NCBI GenBank assembly: GCA_016721425.1
Contig: JADKID010000017.1
Location: 1-64,000, forward strand
Source: Bryobacterales bacterium
GTDB taxonomy: Bacteria > Acidobacteriota > Terriglobia > Bryobacterales > Bryobacteraceae
DNA: 64,000 nucleotides
Direction: 5' to 3'
Part shown: piece after piece, positions 16,177 to 26,006 of the stretch
Layout: the number at the start of each line of letters is the position of its first letter
Numbering within the stretch: position 1 is the stretch's first letter
Made by a program: the position numbers and the translations under genes
Notes under the pieces: generated by a model
The model's database searches: none
What the model was told of the DNA's origin: nothing
The model's input: the letters and a program-made list of their open reading frames with translations, nothing else

Positions 16177-18015
16177 TTACCGCGTCAAAACCGCGCCGCT
16201 GCGCGCGCCCAACTTCACCCGCAACACCTCACCCACCTCCACCGTGCCCAACCCGCCCGCGCGGTCCGTCCACTTGCCCCGCAGCATCGGCGGCATCGGC
16301 GCCACCACCTCCGCCTCCGCCCCCGCGTTGTTCAACACCACCAGCACCGTCGCCCCTAACATCGTCCGCGCATACACCCACTGCTGCTCGCCCACCATCA
16401 GATTCTCCGTCCCGCCGCGTCGCAGCGCCGCGCTCCCCTTCCGCAACGCGATCAGCTTCTTCACGTGCTCGAACAACTCGTTCTCGTCCGCCGTCCGCCC
16501 CGCGCTGGTAAATGCATTCCGCGCGTCTTCCTTCCATCCGCCCGGAAAATCACGCCGGTTATCCGGATCGTTCCCGCCCGGCATCGCGATCTCGTCGCCG
16601 TAGTAGATCATCGGAATCCCGCGCGTGGTCAACAAAAACGTATACGCCAGCTTCATCCCCGCCACCGTCGCGCCCGGCTCGTTCATGAACCGCGTCACGT
16701 CGTGCAGCCCGAGAAACGTCACCAGCATCGAGGTGTCCGGATACAGATGATCGTGCGCCATCACGCGCGCAACTTCCTTCACCGTCTTCCCCTCGGCAAA
16801 CGTCTTCCGCATCCCATACATCAGCGGGAAATCAAACATCGCATCCACGCCCGTATCGATGCCATCGAACCGCTTCGCCCCGCCCTGGAAGAACGCCACA
16901 AACGCAGGATCCCCATCCAGCACCTCGCCCACCGCCTTCGCCCGCGGAAACTCGGCGTGCAGCGCCGTCATCCAATCGCGCCAGTAATCGCGCGGCGCAT
17001 ACGGCAGCGTGTCCTGCCGGATCCCATCCAACCCCGCCACGCCCACCCACCACAGACTGTTCTGGATCAGGTACCGCCGCGCCTCCGCGTCCCCCTGATT
17101 CATGTCCGGCAGAATGTCGATAAACCATCCATCCAGCGTGGTCCGCCGCGTCTCGACCGTCGCGTGCGGATCCATCAGCGTCCACGTCTGCCAGTCATTG
17201 GCCAGATGCTTCTGCGCCGTGCCGTTGTACCACGTCGCCGTCGGCGCATCCTGCACCCATGGATGAAAAGGACCCGTGTGGTTCGCCACCTGGTCCTGAA
17301 TCATCTTCACGCCCTTTTGTTGCAGCTCCGCCGTCATCTTGCGCAGCAGCGCCAGGTCGCCGAAGCGCGACTCCACGCCGTAATAGTCCACCGCCCCATA
17401 CCCGTGATAGTCCGTGATCGCCTGCCCGCCGTACGTCTCCTTCGTGTTCAGATGATCCACGTTGTCGTACCACGGATTCAGCCAAAGCGCCGTCACGCCC
17501 AGCTCGTTCAGATACCCGGCCCGATCCAGAATTCCCTGAAAATCGCCGCCGTGATAATACCGCGGCTTGCGCCGGTCCAGCAGCCCCTTCGCCCCCGCAT
17601 CATCATTGGAAGCATCGCCGTTGGCAAACCGGTCCGGCATGATCAAATACATCACGTCGTCCGACCCGAAGCCCTGAAATCGCTGCGCCGCCGCCAGCTT
17701 CGGCAGCACTTCAAACGAAGTCTCCGCCGTGCCCGCCGCCGTCTTCACCGTGATCCTGTAGGCGCCCGCTTTCGCAGATTTCGGGATCACCACGTCGGCA
17801 AACAGATACGTGCCGCGCTCGTTCACCTTCACGCCGGAAATCTTCAGCGGCGCCGCCACCGAAACCGTCGCGCCCTGCAACTCCGCGCCCCGCACCAGCA
17901 CGCGCACCGGTGACCACACTCCGCCCAGCCACCAACTCGGCGGCTCGATCTTCTCCACCCGCGGAGCAGCCCCCATCAGGCCGCCCAAAACGAATAGGGC
18001 GATCACGGTTCTCAT
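16177..18015 (-). CDS. Exported GH13 alpha-amylase/neopullulanase-like enzyme
   Basis: A 612-residue glycoside hydrolase. The ATG at 18015 gives a signal peptide (MRTVIALFVLGGLMGAAP). An N-terminal beta-sandwich (about 20-105, Ig-like of the cyclomaltodextrinase group) precedes the (beta/alpha)8 barrel. Catalytic motifs are readable: region I MIQDQVANHTG, nucleophile Asp335 in GLDGIRQD, acid/base Glu364 in AVGEVLDGD, and the transition-state Asp439 in FLGLHDVTRF. The last motif has Leu where most members have Asn (NHD). A C-terminal beta domain ends the protein. The neighbouring transporter suggests starch or glycogen breakdown in the periplasm. Confidence 0.88.
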   Translation of the reverse strand: MRTVIALFVLGGLMGAAPRVEKIEPPSWWLGGVWSPVRVLVRGAELQGATVSVAAPLKISGVKVNERGTYLFADVVIPKSAKAGAYRITVKTAAGTAETSFEVLPKLAAAQRFQGFGSDDVMYLIMPDRFANGDASNDDAGAKGLLDRRKPRYYHGGDFQGILDRAGYLNELGVTALWLNPWYDNVDHLNTKETYGGQAITDYHGYGAVDYYGVESRFGDLALLRKMTAELQQKGVKMIQDQVANHTGPFHPWVQDAPTATWYNGTAQKHLANDWQTWTLMDPHATVETRRTTLDGWFIDILPDMNQGDAEARRYLIQNSLWWVGVAGLDGIRQDTLPYAPRDYWRDWMTALHAEFPRAKAVGEVLDGDPAFVAFFQGGAKRFDGIDTGVDAMFDFPLMYGMRKTFAEGKTVKEVARVMAHDHLYPDTSMLVTFLGLHDVTRFMNEPGATVAGMKLAYTFLLTTRGIPMIYYGDEIAMPGGNDPDNRRDFPGGWKEDARNAFTSAGRTADENELFEHVKKLIALRKGSAALRRGGTENLMVGEQQWVYARTMLGATVLVVLNNAGAEAEVVAPMPPMLRGKWTDRAGGLGTVEVGEVLRVKLGARSGAVLTR

Positions 18016-18060
18016 GGCTGAGAATTGTATCCCGTTCCCGCCCGCCGGCACCAACCCGCT

Positions 18061-18558
18061 TTACGCCTTCGGCGGCCCTGCCTGCTCCTCGCCCGCGCCC
18101 ATCGATTGCAGCGCCAGATAGTTCGGGCCAAACCGCTTGATCTTCTCCAGTTGCTTGTCGAACTCGTCGAAGTGCCGCTCCTCGTCCTGCACCAGGTTCT
18201 CAAACAGCTGCTTGGTCACCGAGTCCGCATTCGCCCCGCAGGCTATCGCCGCAATGTTGTACGAGCGCGCCCCGTCCTCTTCCATCTGCGCGGCCTTGGC
18301 CAGGATCTGCTCCGGGTCAATGATCTTCTCCACGCCGCCCGCCGCCTGCATCACCACGTCACCTTTCAGGAACAGAATCCGCTCGGCCAGCAACTCAATG
18401 TGGCCCATCTCCTGAATGGCCGTCCGCTTCAGCAACATCGAGAGCGGGCCGTAGCCCTGATCATCCAGGTGGAAGTGAAAGTACATATACTGGTTCACCG
18501 CCTGCAGCTCCTCGCCCACCGCGGTGTTTAGCAGTTCAATGCTCTTCGCTTTGTCCAT
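18061..18558 (-). CDS. bfr: Bacterioferritin
   Basis: A 165-residue four-helix iron-storage protein. The di-iron ligands line up with E. coli Bfr: Glu17 (GEELQAVNQY), Glu50 and His53 in IQEMGH, then EEDGARSYN and QDEERHFDEF. Met51 in EMGH is at the haem-ligand position, which distinguishes bacterioferritin from plain ferritin. It would oxidise Fe(II) and store it in a 24-subunit shell. It is 45 bases from the amylase gene and divergent from the VWA protein gene. No Fur box could be confidently identified in the ~105-base gap. Confidence 0.9.
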   Translation of the reverse strand: MDKAKSIELLNTAVGEELQAVNQYMYFHFHLDDQGYGPLSMLLKRTAIQEMGHIELLAERILFLKGDVVMQAAGGVEKIIDPEQILAKAAQMEEDGARSYNIAAIACGANADSVTKQLFENLVQDEERHFDEFDKQLEKIKRFGPNYLALQSMGAGEEQAGPPKA

Positions 18559-18664
18559 GGTTTCTCCTTGCCTTCCTTCGGAATCTTCAGACTATCAGGC
18601 CCTCAACCCGGAAACAAGACTCGCCGCGGAGTCCCGGCGGAGTGATACGCTTCTATAGCGGAAG

Positions 18665-20944
18665 GTGAAACCGGTGCGCGCCATCGCAGTCATCCTTGTG
18701 TTCAGTGCCGCGCTCTGCGGAGCGCCGCCGGACCCGCCCCCGCTCGTCGACACCGCACCCGCCGAACTCGCCCGCACCCTGCCTTACCTCGCCGGCCTCC
18801 GCACCGAACCCGTCCCTGAATTCCCCGACGAAATCCTCCGCGCCGTCATCACCGGTCTCAAGACGCAACCCGCCACCGGCCAGACGGAAGACATCAACGA
18901 GATGCAGTTCGAAGACAGCGGCATTCTCGCCGCTGCCCGCCGCGAACAGGCCCGCTACTCCGTCCGCTGGACCGCCTCCGGATGGCGCGACGCCCGCACG
19001 GATCTACCCGCGGGCGAGCCCGCCGGATTCTTCATTACCTCCGGCTTCCATGAGTCACTCAACTTCCTGCTGCCCGCGGCTCTCGAAAACACGCGCTTCC
19101 GCTTCGTCGGGCGCGTGACAGAGGGCGCAGGCACGTCGCTGGTCTTTGCATTCCTGCGACCCACAATCGTGCCCGGGCGCCAGGGCCTGCTCTGGATCGA
19201 CGAGGAAACCAAGCGCGTCCTGCGCATCCGCCAATCCCTCTACGGCCGCATCGAGGGCGTTCCTTTGGAGAGGTGGAGCACAGACATCCGCTTCACCGAG
19301 ACGGGCGTGCTCTCTTCCGTGATCGTCGACGCCGCCACAACGGCCGGCAGAGAGTTCCTCACCGTGCATCGCTTCGGCGGCATCCAGACTCCGGAAGAGC
19401 CCTTGGAGCAGATGGTTCGCGCCGTCACGCTCACCCAGCAAAAACAGGCCGCGGCAGCGATCCCAATCCTCAAGGATGCGCTCGGCCGGGACCCGCAACG
19501 CCACGCCATCCGTTTCCATCTTGGCGCGGCGCTGATGAACTCCGGAGACATGGCCGCCGCGGAAGCCGAGTGGCGCGCCGTCAGCAAAGCGTTGCCCAAT
19601 TCGGCCGCGCCGCACAACGCGCTCGGCATCGCGCTCTACCGCCGGGGCGACTCCGCCGCCGCGGCCGCCGAGTTTCAAGAGGCCGTCCGCCTGCGGCCCG
19701 ATGATCCAGTCGCCCGCGCCAACCTCGCCAAAGCCCAGGGCGCCAGCGATACCATCCGAGTCGACGTCCGCCAGGTGATCGTGCCCGTCGCCGTCACTGC
19801 CAGCGACGGACACTTCGCCGCCGGCCTCAAGCAGTCCGATTTTCAGATTCTCGAAGACGGCGTGGAACAGAAGATCTCCTCGTTCGGCATCGAGAGCGGC
19901 GGCCAGCACGCCGAAATCCTCCAGGCCGAATCCAAGCCACGCCAGAGCGCCACGCCGCAACCCGCCGGACCGCGCCGCACCTACCTCATCTGCGTCGATA
20001 CGCTCCACTCCTCGCTCTCCACTTTCAACCAGGTCCGCCAGTCCCTCATCAAGCTCTTCCGCTCCGAGCAGAAAGGCGATTCGCAATACGCCGTCATCGC
20101 CGCCGGCGCCACCATGCATGTGGTGCAAAACATGACCACGGACCCCGCCGACGCGATGCGCGTGCTGGAGGACCGCGGATTTCAGAAGCTCTTCCAGGGC
20201 AGCCGCACCGGCAGCGCCGCCGCCGAGATGGAGGCCTTCGAGCGCAATCTCAACGAGGTGCGGGTGGCCTGCGACAATCGCGACCCCATGTGCGATCAGA
20301 AACGCTCCGCCCTGCCCAACGTCGCCGCCGGTATCGCGGAAGCCGATCGGCTGCAGACCACGAACTTCCTGGCCAACCTCCGCTCGCTCGTCGATCAACT
20401 CGGCCGCGCCGGCGGCCGGCGCACCATGGTCCTGATCTCAGCCGGATTCCAGATCTCGCCGGGCCGCGATGCCTACGAGTTGCTCAGCGCCTACTTCCCT
20501 GAACTGCGCGGCATCCAACTGCGTCAGATGGAGCGCATGACCGACGCCATGGAGCCCGTCTTCCGCCTCGCCGCCAAGAACAACGTCACCATCCACACCA
20601 TCGATTCGCGCGGGCTCTATACGTCGTCCTATCAGGAGTCCTCGCGCCGCGGCTCAACCAGCCGGGTGGGCCCGGCCGTGGAGCGCGCTCTCAATCGCAA
20701 TGCCGCCGAAGCGGGCGGCACGCTCGACGAGATCGCCGCCACCACTGGCGGCACCTCGTTCCGCAACAGCAACGACATGCTGGCCGGCATCTCCCGCGCC
20801 GTCGCTGATGGCCGCGACTACTACGTGCTCTCTTACGTCCCCTCCAACACCAGCACCGACGGCAAGTTCCGCGCCATCACCGTGCGGGTGCGCGATGGCA
20901 AGCTGGCCGTCCGCGCCAAGCGCGGCTACTGGCCCGGGCAGTAA
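18665..20944 (+). CDS. VWFA-related acidobacterial protein with TPR repeats
   Basis: A 759-residue exported protein starting at GTG, with a signal peptide (KPVRAIAVILVFSAALCG). Tetratricopeptide-like helices occur around residues 255-355 (AIRFHLGAALMNSGDMAAAE, PHNALGIALYRRGDSAAAAA, FQEAVRLRPDDPVARANLAK). A von Willebrand A-type domain follows, entered by VDVRQVIVPVAVTASDGHF and FQILEDGVEQKISSFGIESG, with RRTYLICVDTLHSS where the metal-ion site normally lies and RTMVLISAGF later. The end YYVLSYVPSNTSTDGKFRAI, VRAKRGYWPG is the hallmark of the VWFA-related family expanded in Acidobacteria. A protein-binding role is probable. Partner unknown. Confidence 0.85.
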   Translation: MKPVRAIAVILVFSAALCGAPPDPPPLVDTAPAELARTLPYLAGLRTEPVPEFPDEILRAVITGLKTQPATGQTEDINEMQFEDSGILAAARREQARYSVRWTASGWRDARTDLPAGEPAGFFITSGFHESLNFLLPAALENTRFRFVGRVTEGAGTSLVFAFLRPTIVPGRQGLLWIDEETKRVLRIRQSLYGRIEGVPLERWSTDIRFTETGVLSSVIVDAATTAGREFLTVHRFGGIQTPEEPLEQMVRAVTLTQQKQAAAAIPILKDALGRDPQRHAIRFHLGAALMNSGDMAAAEAEWRAVSKALPNSAAPHNALGIALYRRGDSAAAAAEFQEAVRLRPDDPVARANLAKAQGASDTIRVDVRQVIVPVAVTASDGHFAAGLKQSDFQILEDGVEQKISSFGIESGGQHAEILQAESKPRQSATPQPAGPRRTYLICVDTLHSSLSTFNQVRQSLIKLFRSEQKGDSQYAVIAAGATMHVVQNMTTDPADAMRVLEDRGFQKLFQGSRTGSAAAEMEAFERNLNEVRVACDNRDPMCDQKRSALPNVAAGIAEADRLQTTNFLANLRSLVDQLGRAGGRRTMVLISAGFQISPGRDAYELLSAYFPELRGIQLRQMERMTDAMEPVFRLAAKNNVTIHTIDSRGLYTSSYQESSRRGSTSRVGPAVERALNRNAAEAGGTLDEIAATTGGTSFRNSNDMLAGISRAVADGRDYYVLSYVPSNTSTDGKFRAITVRVRDGKLAVRAKRGYWPGQ

Positions 20945-20953
20945 CACGCACCG

Positions 20954-23900
20954 CTACGGCCTCTTCAACAGCGCCGGCTTCGTCGTGGCCACTTCGCCGG
21001 CCTTTACCGTCAATGCCCACGGCGCATCACCGATCTCGGCAGGCGGCACGATCTCCACCACAGCCAGGCCCGGCGCCAGCAGCGGCACATCGCCAAACAG
21101 GGCCGGCAGTTTCAAGGAGGCCCAACCCTCAGCGCGCGGCGCCCATCCGGCAAACCGGATCTGCTCGCGCGTCAGTTCCTGGCCTTGCAGCCAGAGATAC
21201 ACGGGAGCCTTGGCCGCCAGCGCTTCTGGCGGCATCTCGCCCGTCGCTGGAGCAGACTCCGGCAGGCCCACGCCTGTGAAGTAGATCCGGATGGAACCAT
21301 CGGTGCCGGGATGCGCCACGACGTACTCCGGATCAGACGCCGAGTAGAACAACACGGGTGCCGTCTCGGCGATCTGCATCTCGATGGGCTCGCTGGCTAG
21401 TGGTGTCTCGCTGCCACACGCATTGACCGCGCGCACGCTCACCGCGCCCGGCGCAAGGCCCGTGGGCACCTGCACGGCAACCGCCTTGGCGGAGATCGCG
21501 ATCATCGCGGCGCGCGTCTCACCAAACACAATACACAGGCCGCTCAGCGAATCCGGCACGCGCCCCTCGGTCAGATCGGCCTCCGTCGTTGCGATCACCG
21601 TGCCCGTGTAAGAGAGCTTCTCGCCGGAGAGAATCACAATGGATCCCGGCGCGGCGGGCTCGGCGTACGAGGCCAGAGCGGGGACCTCCGGCACGGGCGG
21701 CACATCGGGCTGCACGGTGAGGCGGAACTGCACCGCTTCCAGCCCCGCTGCGGCCACCTGAATCACCAGCGGACCCGCATCCTGTGCCGTCACCTGGATG
21801 CTCAGCCGGCCATTGGCGCCGGTGCTGGACGCGCCTTTGTCGAGCGCGGCGGCGCCCTCCACAATGGTCACCTCCAGCGGGACCATCGGCACGGCGATGC
21901 CGTTTTCGGCGGCGGCCTCTACTTCCAGCGGCAGCTCGAACGGCTTGCCGGCAATTGCCGTCTGCTCATCACCCGCAGCTTTGCGCAGCGTTGCGGCCAA
22001 CAACGGAGTCAACTTGCGGATGCGGTTGTTGTTGCGGTCGGCGACATACAGGTTGCCCTGCGCATCGTGCGTGATGCCGGAGGGCACCTTGAAAGATGCC
22101 ATCAGGGCTGGCCCGCCGTCGCCGGTAAACCGTGCCGCGCCATCACCGCCGATTCGCTCGATAAATCCATCCAGCCGCAGGCGGTAGACGTAGTCGTTGC
22201 TCGTGGTAGCGTACACCGTACCATCGGGCATCACCGTAATTCCGTTGGCGCTCGCATTGGCTGTGGCCGCTGGGCTCTGGCGTCCCACCACCCACCAGTT
22301 GTTGTCTTTCCCGCCGCCGGCGATTGTCTCCAACGTGCCATCGGCGGTCAACTTCTTGATTTGGGCGCCGTCGATGAAATAGAGCGTCTCCCCGGAGAAC
22401 TTCACGGATCGCGGGTTGCTCACCTTCAGGTCCCGCGCCGGCCCCTTCTCCGTGGATACGCCCGATACGCCCGTGCCGGCCAGGCGGTAGATGCGGCCAT
22501 CGGCTTCGATCCGCCAAATGGTGCCGGAGTCGCAGAAAACCACACGGCCCTGGGGATCATAGGCCAGGCAAGTGACGTAGCGGATCGGCTGCGACGCGGC
22601 GAGTTGGCCCTCCGCCGGCGCGGTGGAACTGGAGTTCGCCTTGCCCGCCAGGGCGGTCACCTTGCCCGTGGCGTTGCGCTGGTAGAGAAAGTTGCCGCTG
22701 TAGAACAGAGTGTTGCCGGCCGCATCGGCCGCCGTCACACCAACGGAAACAAACGGCGCGGCCGCACCTGCCAGCGTGTGGATCACACCCTCGGCATCCA
22801 CGCCCCGCAATCGTTCGTTGAAGACATCCACCCACACAAAGCCGCCCTTTCCATCGGTGGCGATGGCCTCCGGGCCAGCCATGAGCGCGTCGATGGCCGG
22901 GATCTCGTCACCGTTGTAGAACGGGCCGCCCGCCACCACCTCCGCCTTGCCCTGCGGAGTAATCCTGATGATCTGTCCGGGTACATTGTTCTCGTCCGTG
23001 AGCCAGATGTTGCCCTCCGCGTCCACCGCGAAATCATTGGGCGAGCTGACAATTCCTTTCGGGGTTGGCGCCACACTGATGTTGCCGGACTTGTCGATCT
23101 TCAGGATGCGCTGCGGCTCCACGATGTAAGCCTGCCCGTCGGGCGCGAACTTGAAACGTGTGGGCAGGATGCTGGTATTGAGGGCAGGGCCGTTTGCCAC
23201 GCCATAGGAGGCATTGGGATCTCCGGCAAAACGCGTAATGTTGCCGTCCGCATCGATCTTCCGGATCGTCTCCGAGGCACAGACATAGAGGTTGCCGGCG
23301 GCATCGAATTCGAGATCCGTGATGCTGTCAAAGGTGGCCTGGAGCGCCGGGCCGCCGTCGCCGGTGGACCCGCTCTTTCCGGTGCCGGCGACGGTCTCCA
23401 GCAACCCCTCCGCGCTGAAGCGCCGCACTGTGTTGCTCCCGTATTCGGTGAAGTAGGGGCGGCCCACGGAATCCACCGCTATGGCGCGCGGGTTGACGAT
23501 GTAGGCTTCCTTGGCCTTCGTGCCGTCGGGACTCTGCTTGGAGGAAGAGCCCCGGCCGGCGATGTTCGAGATGGTGCCGTCCGCGTTCAAACGATAGATG
23601 TTGCCCGTGGTGGTGAACCAGATGGTACCGTCGGGCGCAGTGGTGATGAACTGCGGATAGTTGAGGTACACCCGGTTGACCGGGCCTTCCGACAGATTGT
23701 ACGGCGCGGCGCGCAGCATGGGGGCGCCGGCGGCCCAGCGCATGGTCCCGTCGGGTTCGATGCGGCGAATCCTCTCCTGGTACCATTCGCAGAAATAGAG
23801 ATTGCCCTTCTGGTCAAAGGTCAAGCCCCACGGAACGTGGATCAGCGCCTTCGAGGCAGGCCCATCATCGCCGGAGGTATAGGACCCGGCGTACGTGGAG

Positions 23901-23977
23901 ATGCTGAAGGAAGGCGGCAGCGGCTGAGAAAGAGCAAGCAGGCAGGGGAGCGCGAACAGGGCGTACAGCTTGAACAT
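20954..23977 (-). CDS. Exported NHL-repeat protein with Solibacter-type C-terminal domain
   Basis: A 1007-residue secreted protein with a signal peptide (MFKLYALFALPCLLALSQP). Roughly residues 25-640 form NHL/beta-propeller repeats of the form PWGLTFDQKGNLYFCEWYQE, ..AGTGKSGSTGDGGPALQATF. An Ig-like section (LEVTIVEGAAALDKG) follows. The C-terminus (VLSGEKLSYTGTVIATTEAD, GAVSVRAVNACGSETPLASE, YVVAHPGTDGSIRIYFTGVG) is the long domain found repeatedly in Solibacter proteins, a strong taxonomic marker. Likely an extracellular binding or adhesion protein. It ends 9 bases from the convergent VWA gene. Confidence 0.85.
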   Translation of the reverse strand: MFKLYALFALPCLLALSQPLPPSFSISTYAGSYTSGDDGPASKALIHVPWGLTFDQKGNLYFCEWYQERIRRIEPDGTMRWAAGAPMLRAAPYNLSEGPVNRVYLNYPQFITTAPDGTIWFTTTGNIYRLNADGTISNIAGRGSSSKQSPDGTKAKEAYIVNPRAIAVDSVGRPYFTEYGSNTVRRFSAEGLLETVAGTGKSGSTGDGGPALQATFDSITDLEFDAAGNLYVCASETIRKIDADGNITRFAGDPNASYGVANGPALNTSILPTRFKFAPDGQAYIVEPQRILKIDKSGNISVAPTPKGIVSSPNDFAVDAEGNIWLTDENNVPGQIIRITPQGKAEVVAGGPFYNGDEIPAIDALMAGPEAIATDGKGGFVWVDVFNERLRGVDAEGVIHTLAGAAAPFVSVGVTAADAAGNTLFYSGNFLYQRNATGKVTALAGKANSSSTAPAEGQLAASQPIRYVTCLAYDPQGRVVFCDSGTIWRIEADGRIYRLAGTGVSGVSTEKGPARDLKVSNPRSVKFSGETLYFIDGAQIKKLTADGTLETIAGGGKDNNWWVVGRQSPAATANASANGITVMPDGTVYATTSNDYVYRLRLDGFIERIGGDGAARFTGDGGPALMASFKVPSGITHDAQGNLYVADRNNNRIRKLTPLLAATLRKAAGDEQTAIAGKPFELPLEVEAAAENGIAVPMVPLEVTIVEGAAALDKGASSTGANGRLSIQVTAQDAGPLVIQVAAAGLEAVQFRLTVQPDVPPVPEVPALASYAEPAAPGSIVILSGEKLSYTGTVIATTEADLTEGRVPDSLSGLCIVFGETRAAMIAISAKAVAVQVPTGLAPGAVSVRAVNACGSETPLASEPIEMQIAETAPVLFYSASDPEYVVAHPGTDGSIRIYFTGVGLPESAPATGEMPPEALAAKAPVYLWLQGQELTREQIRFAGWAPRAEGWASLKLPALFGDVPLLAPGLAVVEIVPPAEIGDAPWALTVKAGEVATTKPALLKRP

Positions 23978-24041
23978 GAGGCCTCAGTATTACGACTATC
24001 GGACCTGAAACGGCTTGATCGTATCAGATCCGGTAACCGGA

Positions 24042-24782
24042 TCACAGCAGGCGGAAGTTGATCTCCACGTTGGCCTTCACGGCGACGGGCTGGCCATCTT
24101 TGGTCCCGGGCTGGAACTTCCACTGGAGCAGCGCCTCCACAGCCTGCTCGTCCAGGCCGAGGCCGATGCCGCGCTGCACTTCGATGTTGCGTGCTGCGCC
24201 ATCCACGCCGATCACAATCGTCACCAGCACGCTGCCCTGGAGCTTGGCAAGCTTTGCCACCGGCGTGTACTTGGGCTCCACCTTACTGATCATCACCGGC
24301 GCGCTGACGCCGCCGCCAATTTTGAGGGCGGGCGCGGTGATGGCAGGCGGGGGAATGCGGGCGAGCATCTCCCGGATGTGGCGCGCGCGGATGGGCCTCG
24401 CCCGGTCGCGCAGCTTCTCCGCCTCGGTGACCTTCAGTTGTTTGTTGAGGAGCCCGGCGTAGAGTTCCAGCACGGTGGCGAGTTCGACAGGGGAACCCAG
24501 TGCGGGCGCCTCCAGAATCTGGATGGCGCGCTGGTAGAGCGGTTCCGGCGCGGTGACGTCGCCCTGCAATTCCATGATGAGGGCGACGCGGGAAAGGAGG
24601 CGTGCCACATCCGGATGGTTTTGCCCTACGGCTTGCCGGGCAGCATCTAGGGCGGCTCCATAGAGCTTGTACGCCTCAACGTAGGTGTTCTGGCTGGCGG
24701 CCTTTTCGGCGTCCGCCTCCAGTTGGTGATAGTCCGCCGGGGCGGCGGTCAGAAAAAGCGCCATCAGAAGTACAGGTGTCAT
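24042..24782 (-). CDS. TonB-family protein with TPR-like helices
   Basis: About 246 residues from the ATG at 24782, which gives the signal MTPVLLMALFLTAAPA (a longer in-frame start at 24839 would add a basic stretch). Helical repeats occupy about residues 20-130 (KLYGAALDAARQAVG, ARLLSRVALIMELQGD). The C-terminal ~95 residues (ISKVEPKYTPVAKLAKLQGS, VLVTIVIGVDGAARNIEVQR, AVEALLQWKFQPGTKDGQPV) are a TonB C-terminal-type domain. There is no proline-rich spanning region or N-terminal membrane anchor, so it is not a classical energy-transducing TonB. Such stand-alone domains are common in acidobacterial periplasmic proteins. Confidence 0.85.
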   Translation of the reverse strand: MTPVLLMALFLTAAPADYHQLEADAEKAASQNTYVEAYKLYGAALDAARQAVGQNHPDVARLLSRVALIMELQGDVTAPEPLYQRAIQILEAPALGSPVELATVLELYAGLLNKQLKVTEAEKLRDRARPIRARHIREMLARIPPPAITAPALKIGGGVSAPVMISKVEPKYTPVAKLAKLQGSVLVTIVIGVDGAARNIEVQRGIGLGLDEQAVEALLQWKFQPGTKDGQPVAVKANVEINFRLL

Positions 24783-24887
24783 CGCGGTTCTCCGTTCGCT
24801 GCCAGTATGCGGGAGACCGCGCCGAAAACGCGGAAACATCAGGATTCCAGGCCGTTACGGCCGGTTACATTGCAGTAAGATGGCGGG

Positions 24888-26006
24888 GTGAGCCTCTCGC
24901 CGGAAGTCTCGCGTGCGCAACTGGAGCGGGTCCTGCGATGCCCCGGGCTGAAGAACTCCGACGGACTGCGCACCCTGCTGGCCTACCTGGGCGAGAAGGC
25001 GCTCACCGCACCGAACGAGGAGTTGAAGGAATACACGGTCGGCGTGGAGGCGTGCGGCAAGCCGCCGAGCTACGATCCGCAGCGCGACGCCTCCGTGCGC
25101 GTGCAGGCGGGCCGGCTGCGCAAGCGTCTGGAAGAGTATTACGCCGTGGACGGTGTGGGAGACGAGATCGTCATTGACGTGCCCAAGGGCCGCTTCGCCG
25201 TGGTGTTCCAGCGGCGCGGCGAGAGCGCTCCGCGGCAGGCTTTCCATTGGGAACTGTTGCGCTCCGGCCGGTTTTGGCTGGGCGTCGCGCTGGCGGCGGC
25301 GGTGCTGAGCTTCGTGTGGGCGGCGGTGTTGCAGCAACGGATCCGCGACCTGGACGCGCGCTTTGGTATCTCGCGGCAGCAGAACATGGCGCAGGAGTTC
25401 GCGCCGGTGTGGGGCGGCTTCCTCACCTTGAACAGCCCAGCGCTCGTGGTCTTCGGCAGCCCGGAAGTGCCCGCGGGCGGGCGCCACGAATACGCGGCGA
25501 TGGGCGATACGCTGGCGGTGCAGCGCTTGACATCGTTTTTCGCCTCGGCCGGAGTGCCACTGCGCGCACAGCCGTCGCATCTGGCCAATTGGGATTCCGC
25601 CTCATCCGGCAATCTGATCCTGCTGGGCGCGTGGCAAATGAACTCGCTGATGCGCGGGCTACCGGTGCAGCAGGACTTCGCGTTTGGAGAGGATGGCATG
25701 GTGTTCAACCGCAATCCGCAGGCCGGCGAGCCGCTGGCCTACACGCCGCCGGCGGCAGTGGCGTTTGCGATTGTGGCGACCTATGAGGGGCTGAAGCCGG
25801 GCCGCTCGATTCTGGCCTTGATGACGGAGCATCCGGCTGCGCCCCTGGGCGCAGTGGACTTTCTCACCGATCCCCGCTCGGCCGCTGTGCTCATGGAAAA
25901 ACTCAAGGCCAATCCGGGGCACGGCCATTTCCAGATGCTGCTGCGCGTGTACCTGGACCGCGACTCGGCGGTGAAGACGGAGTACGTCACGCACCACGTG
26001 GATTAG
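24888..26006 (+). CDS. Membrane-anchored protein with acidobacterial DNA-binding-like N-terminus
   Basis: A 372-residue protein starting with GTG. Residues 1-115 (LKEYTVGVEACGKPPSYDPQ, RDASVRVQAGRLRKRLEEYY, VIDVPKGRFAVVF) match an N-terminal module that in many Solibacter proteins precedes TolB, TPR or cyclase domains and resembles a winged-helix regulator. One membrane segment follows (about 128-146, FWLGVALAAAVLSFVWAAVL). The ~225-residue C-terminal part (GGFLTLNSPALVVFGSPEVP, SGNLILLGAWQMNSLM) is not recognised. It may be a transmembrane sensor or regulator. It is divergent from the TonB-family gene and its stop overlaps the convergent permease stop by four bases. Confidence 0.6.
   Translation: MSLSPEVSRAQLERVLRCPGLKNSDGLRTLLAYLGEKALTAPNEELKEYTVGVEACGKPPSYDPQRDASVRVQAGRLRKRLEEYYAVDGVGDEIVIDVPKGRFAVVFQRRGESAPRQAFHWELLRSGRFWLGVALAAAVLSFVWAAVLQQRIRDLDARFGISRQQNMAQEFAPVWGGFLTLNSPALVVFGSPEVPAGGRHEYAAMGDTLAVQRLTSFFASAGVPLRAQPSHLANWDSASSGNLILLGAWQMNSLMRGLPVQQDFAFGEDGMVFNRNPQAGEPLAYTPPAAVAFAIVATYEGLKPGRSILALMTEHPAAPLGAVDFLTDPRSAAVLMEKLKANPGHGHFQMLLRVYLDRDSAVKTEYVTHHVD

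Noticed and set aside
22067..24061. 664-codon plus-strand frame over the NHL-repeat gene
   Set aside because: Arginine- and glycine-rich shadow of the minus-strand propeller repeats.
18559..24887. DnaA-box cluster that would confirm a replication origin at the skew change
   Set aside because: I saw no TTATCCACA-like boxes in the intergenic gaps there, so an origin is left as a hypothesis only.
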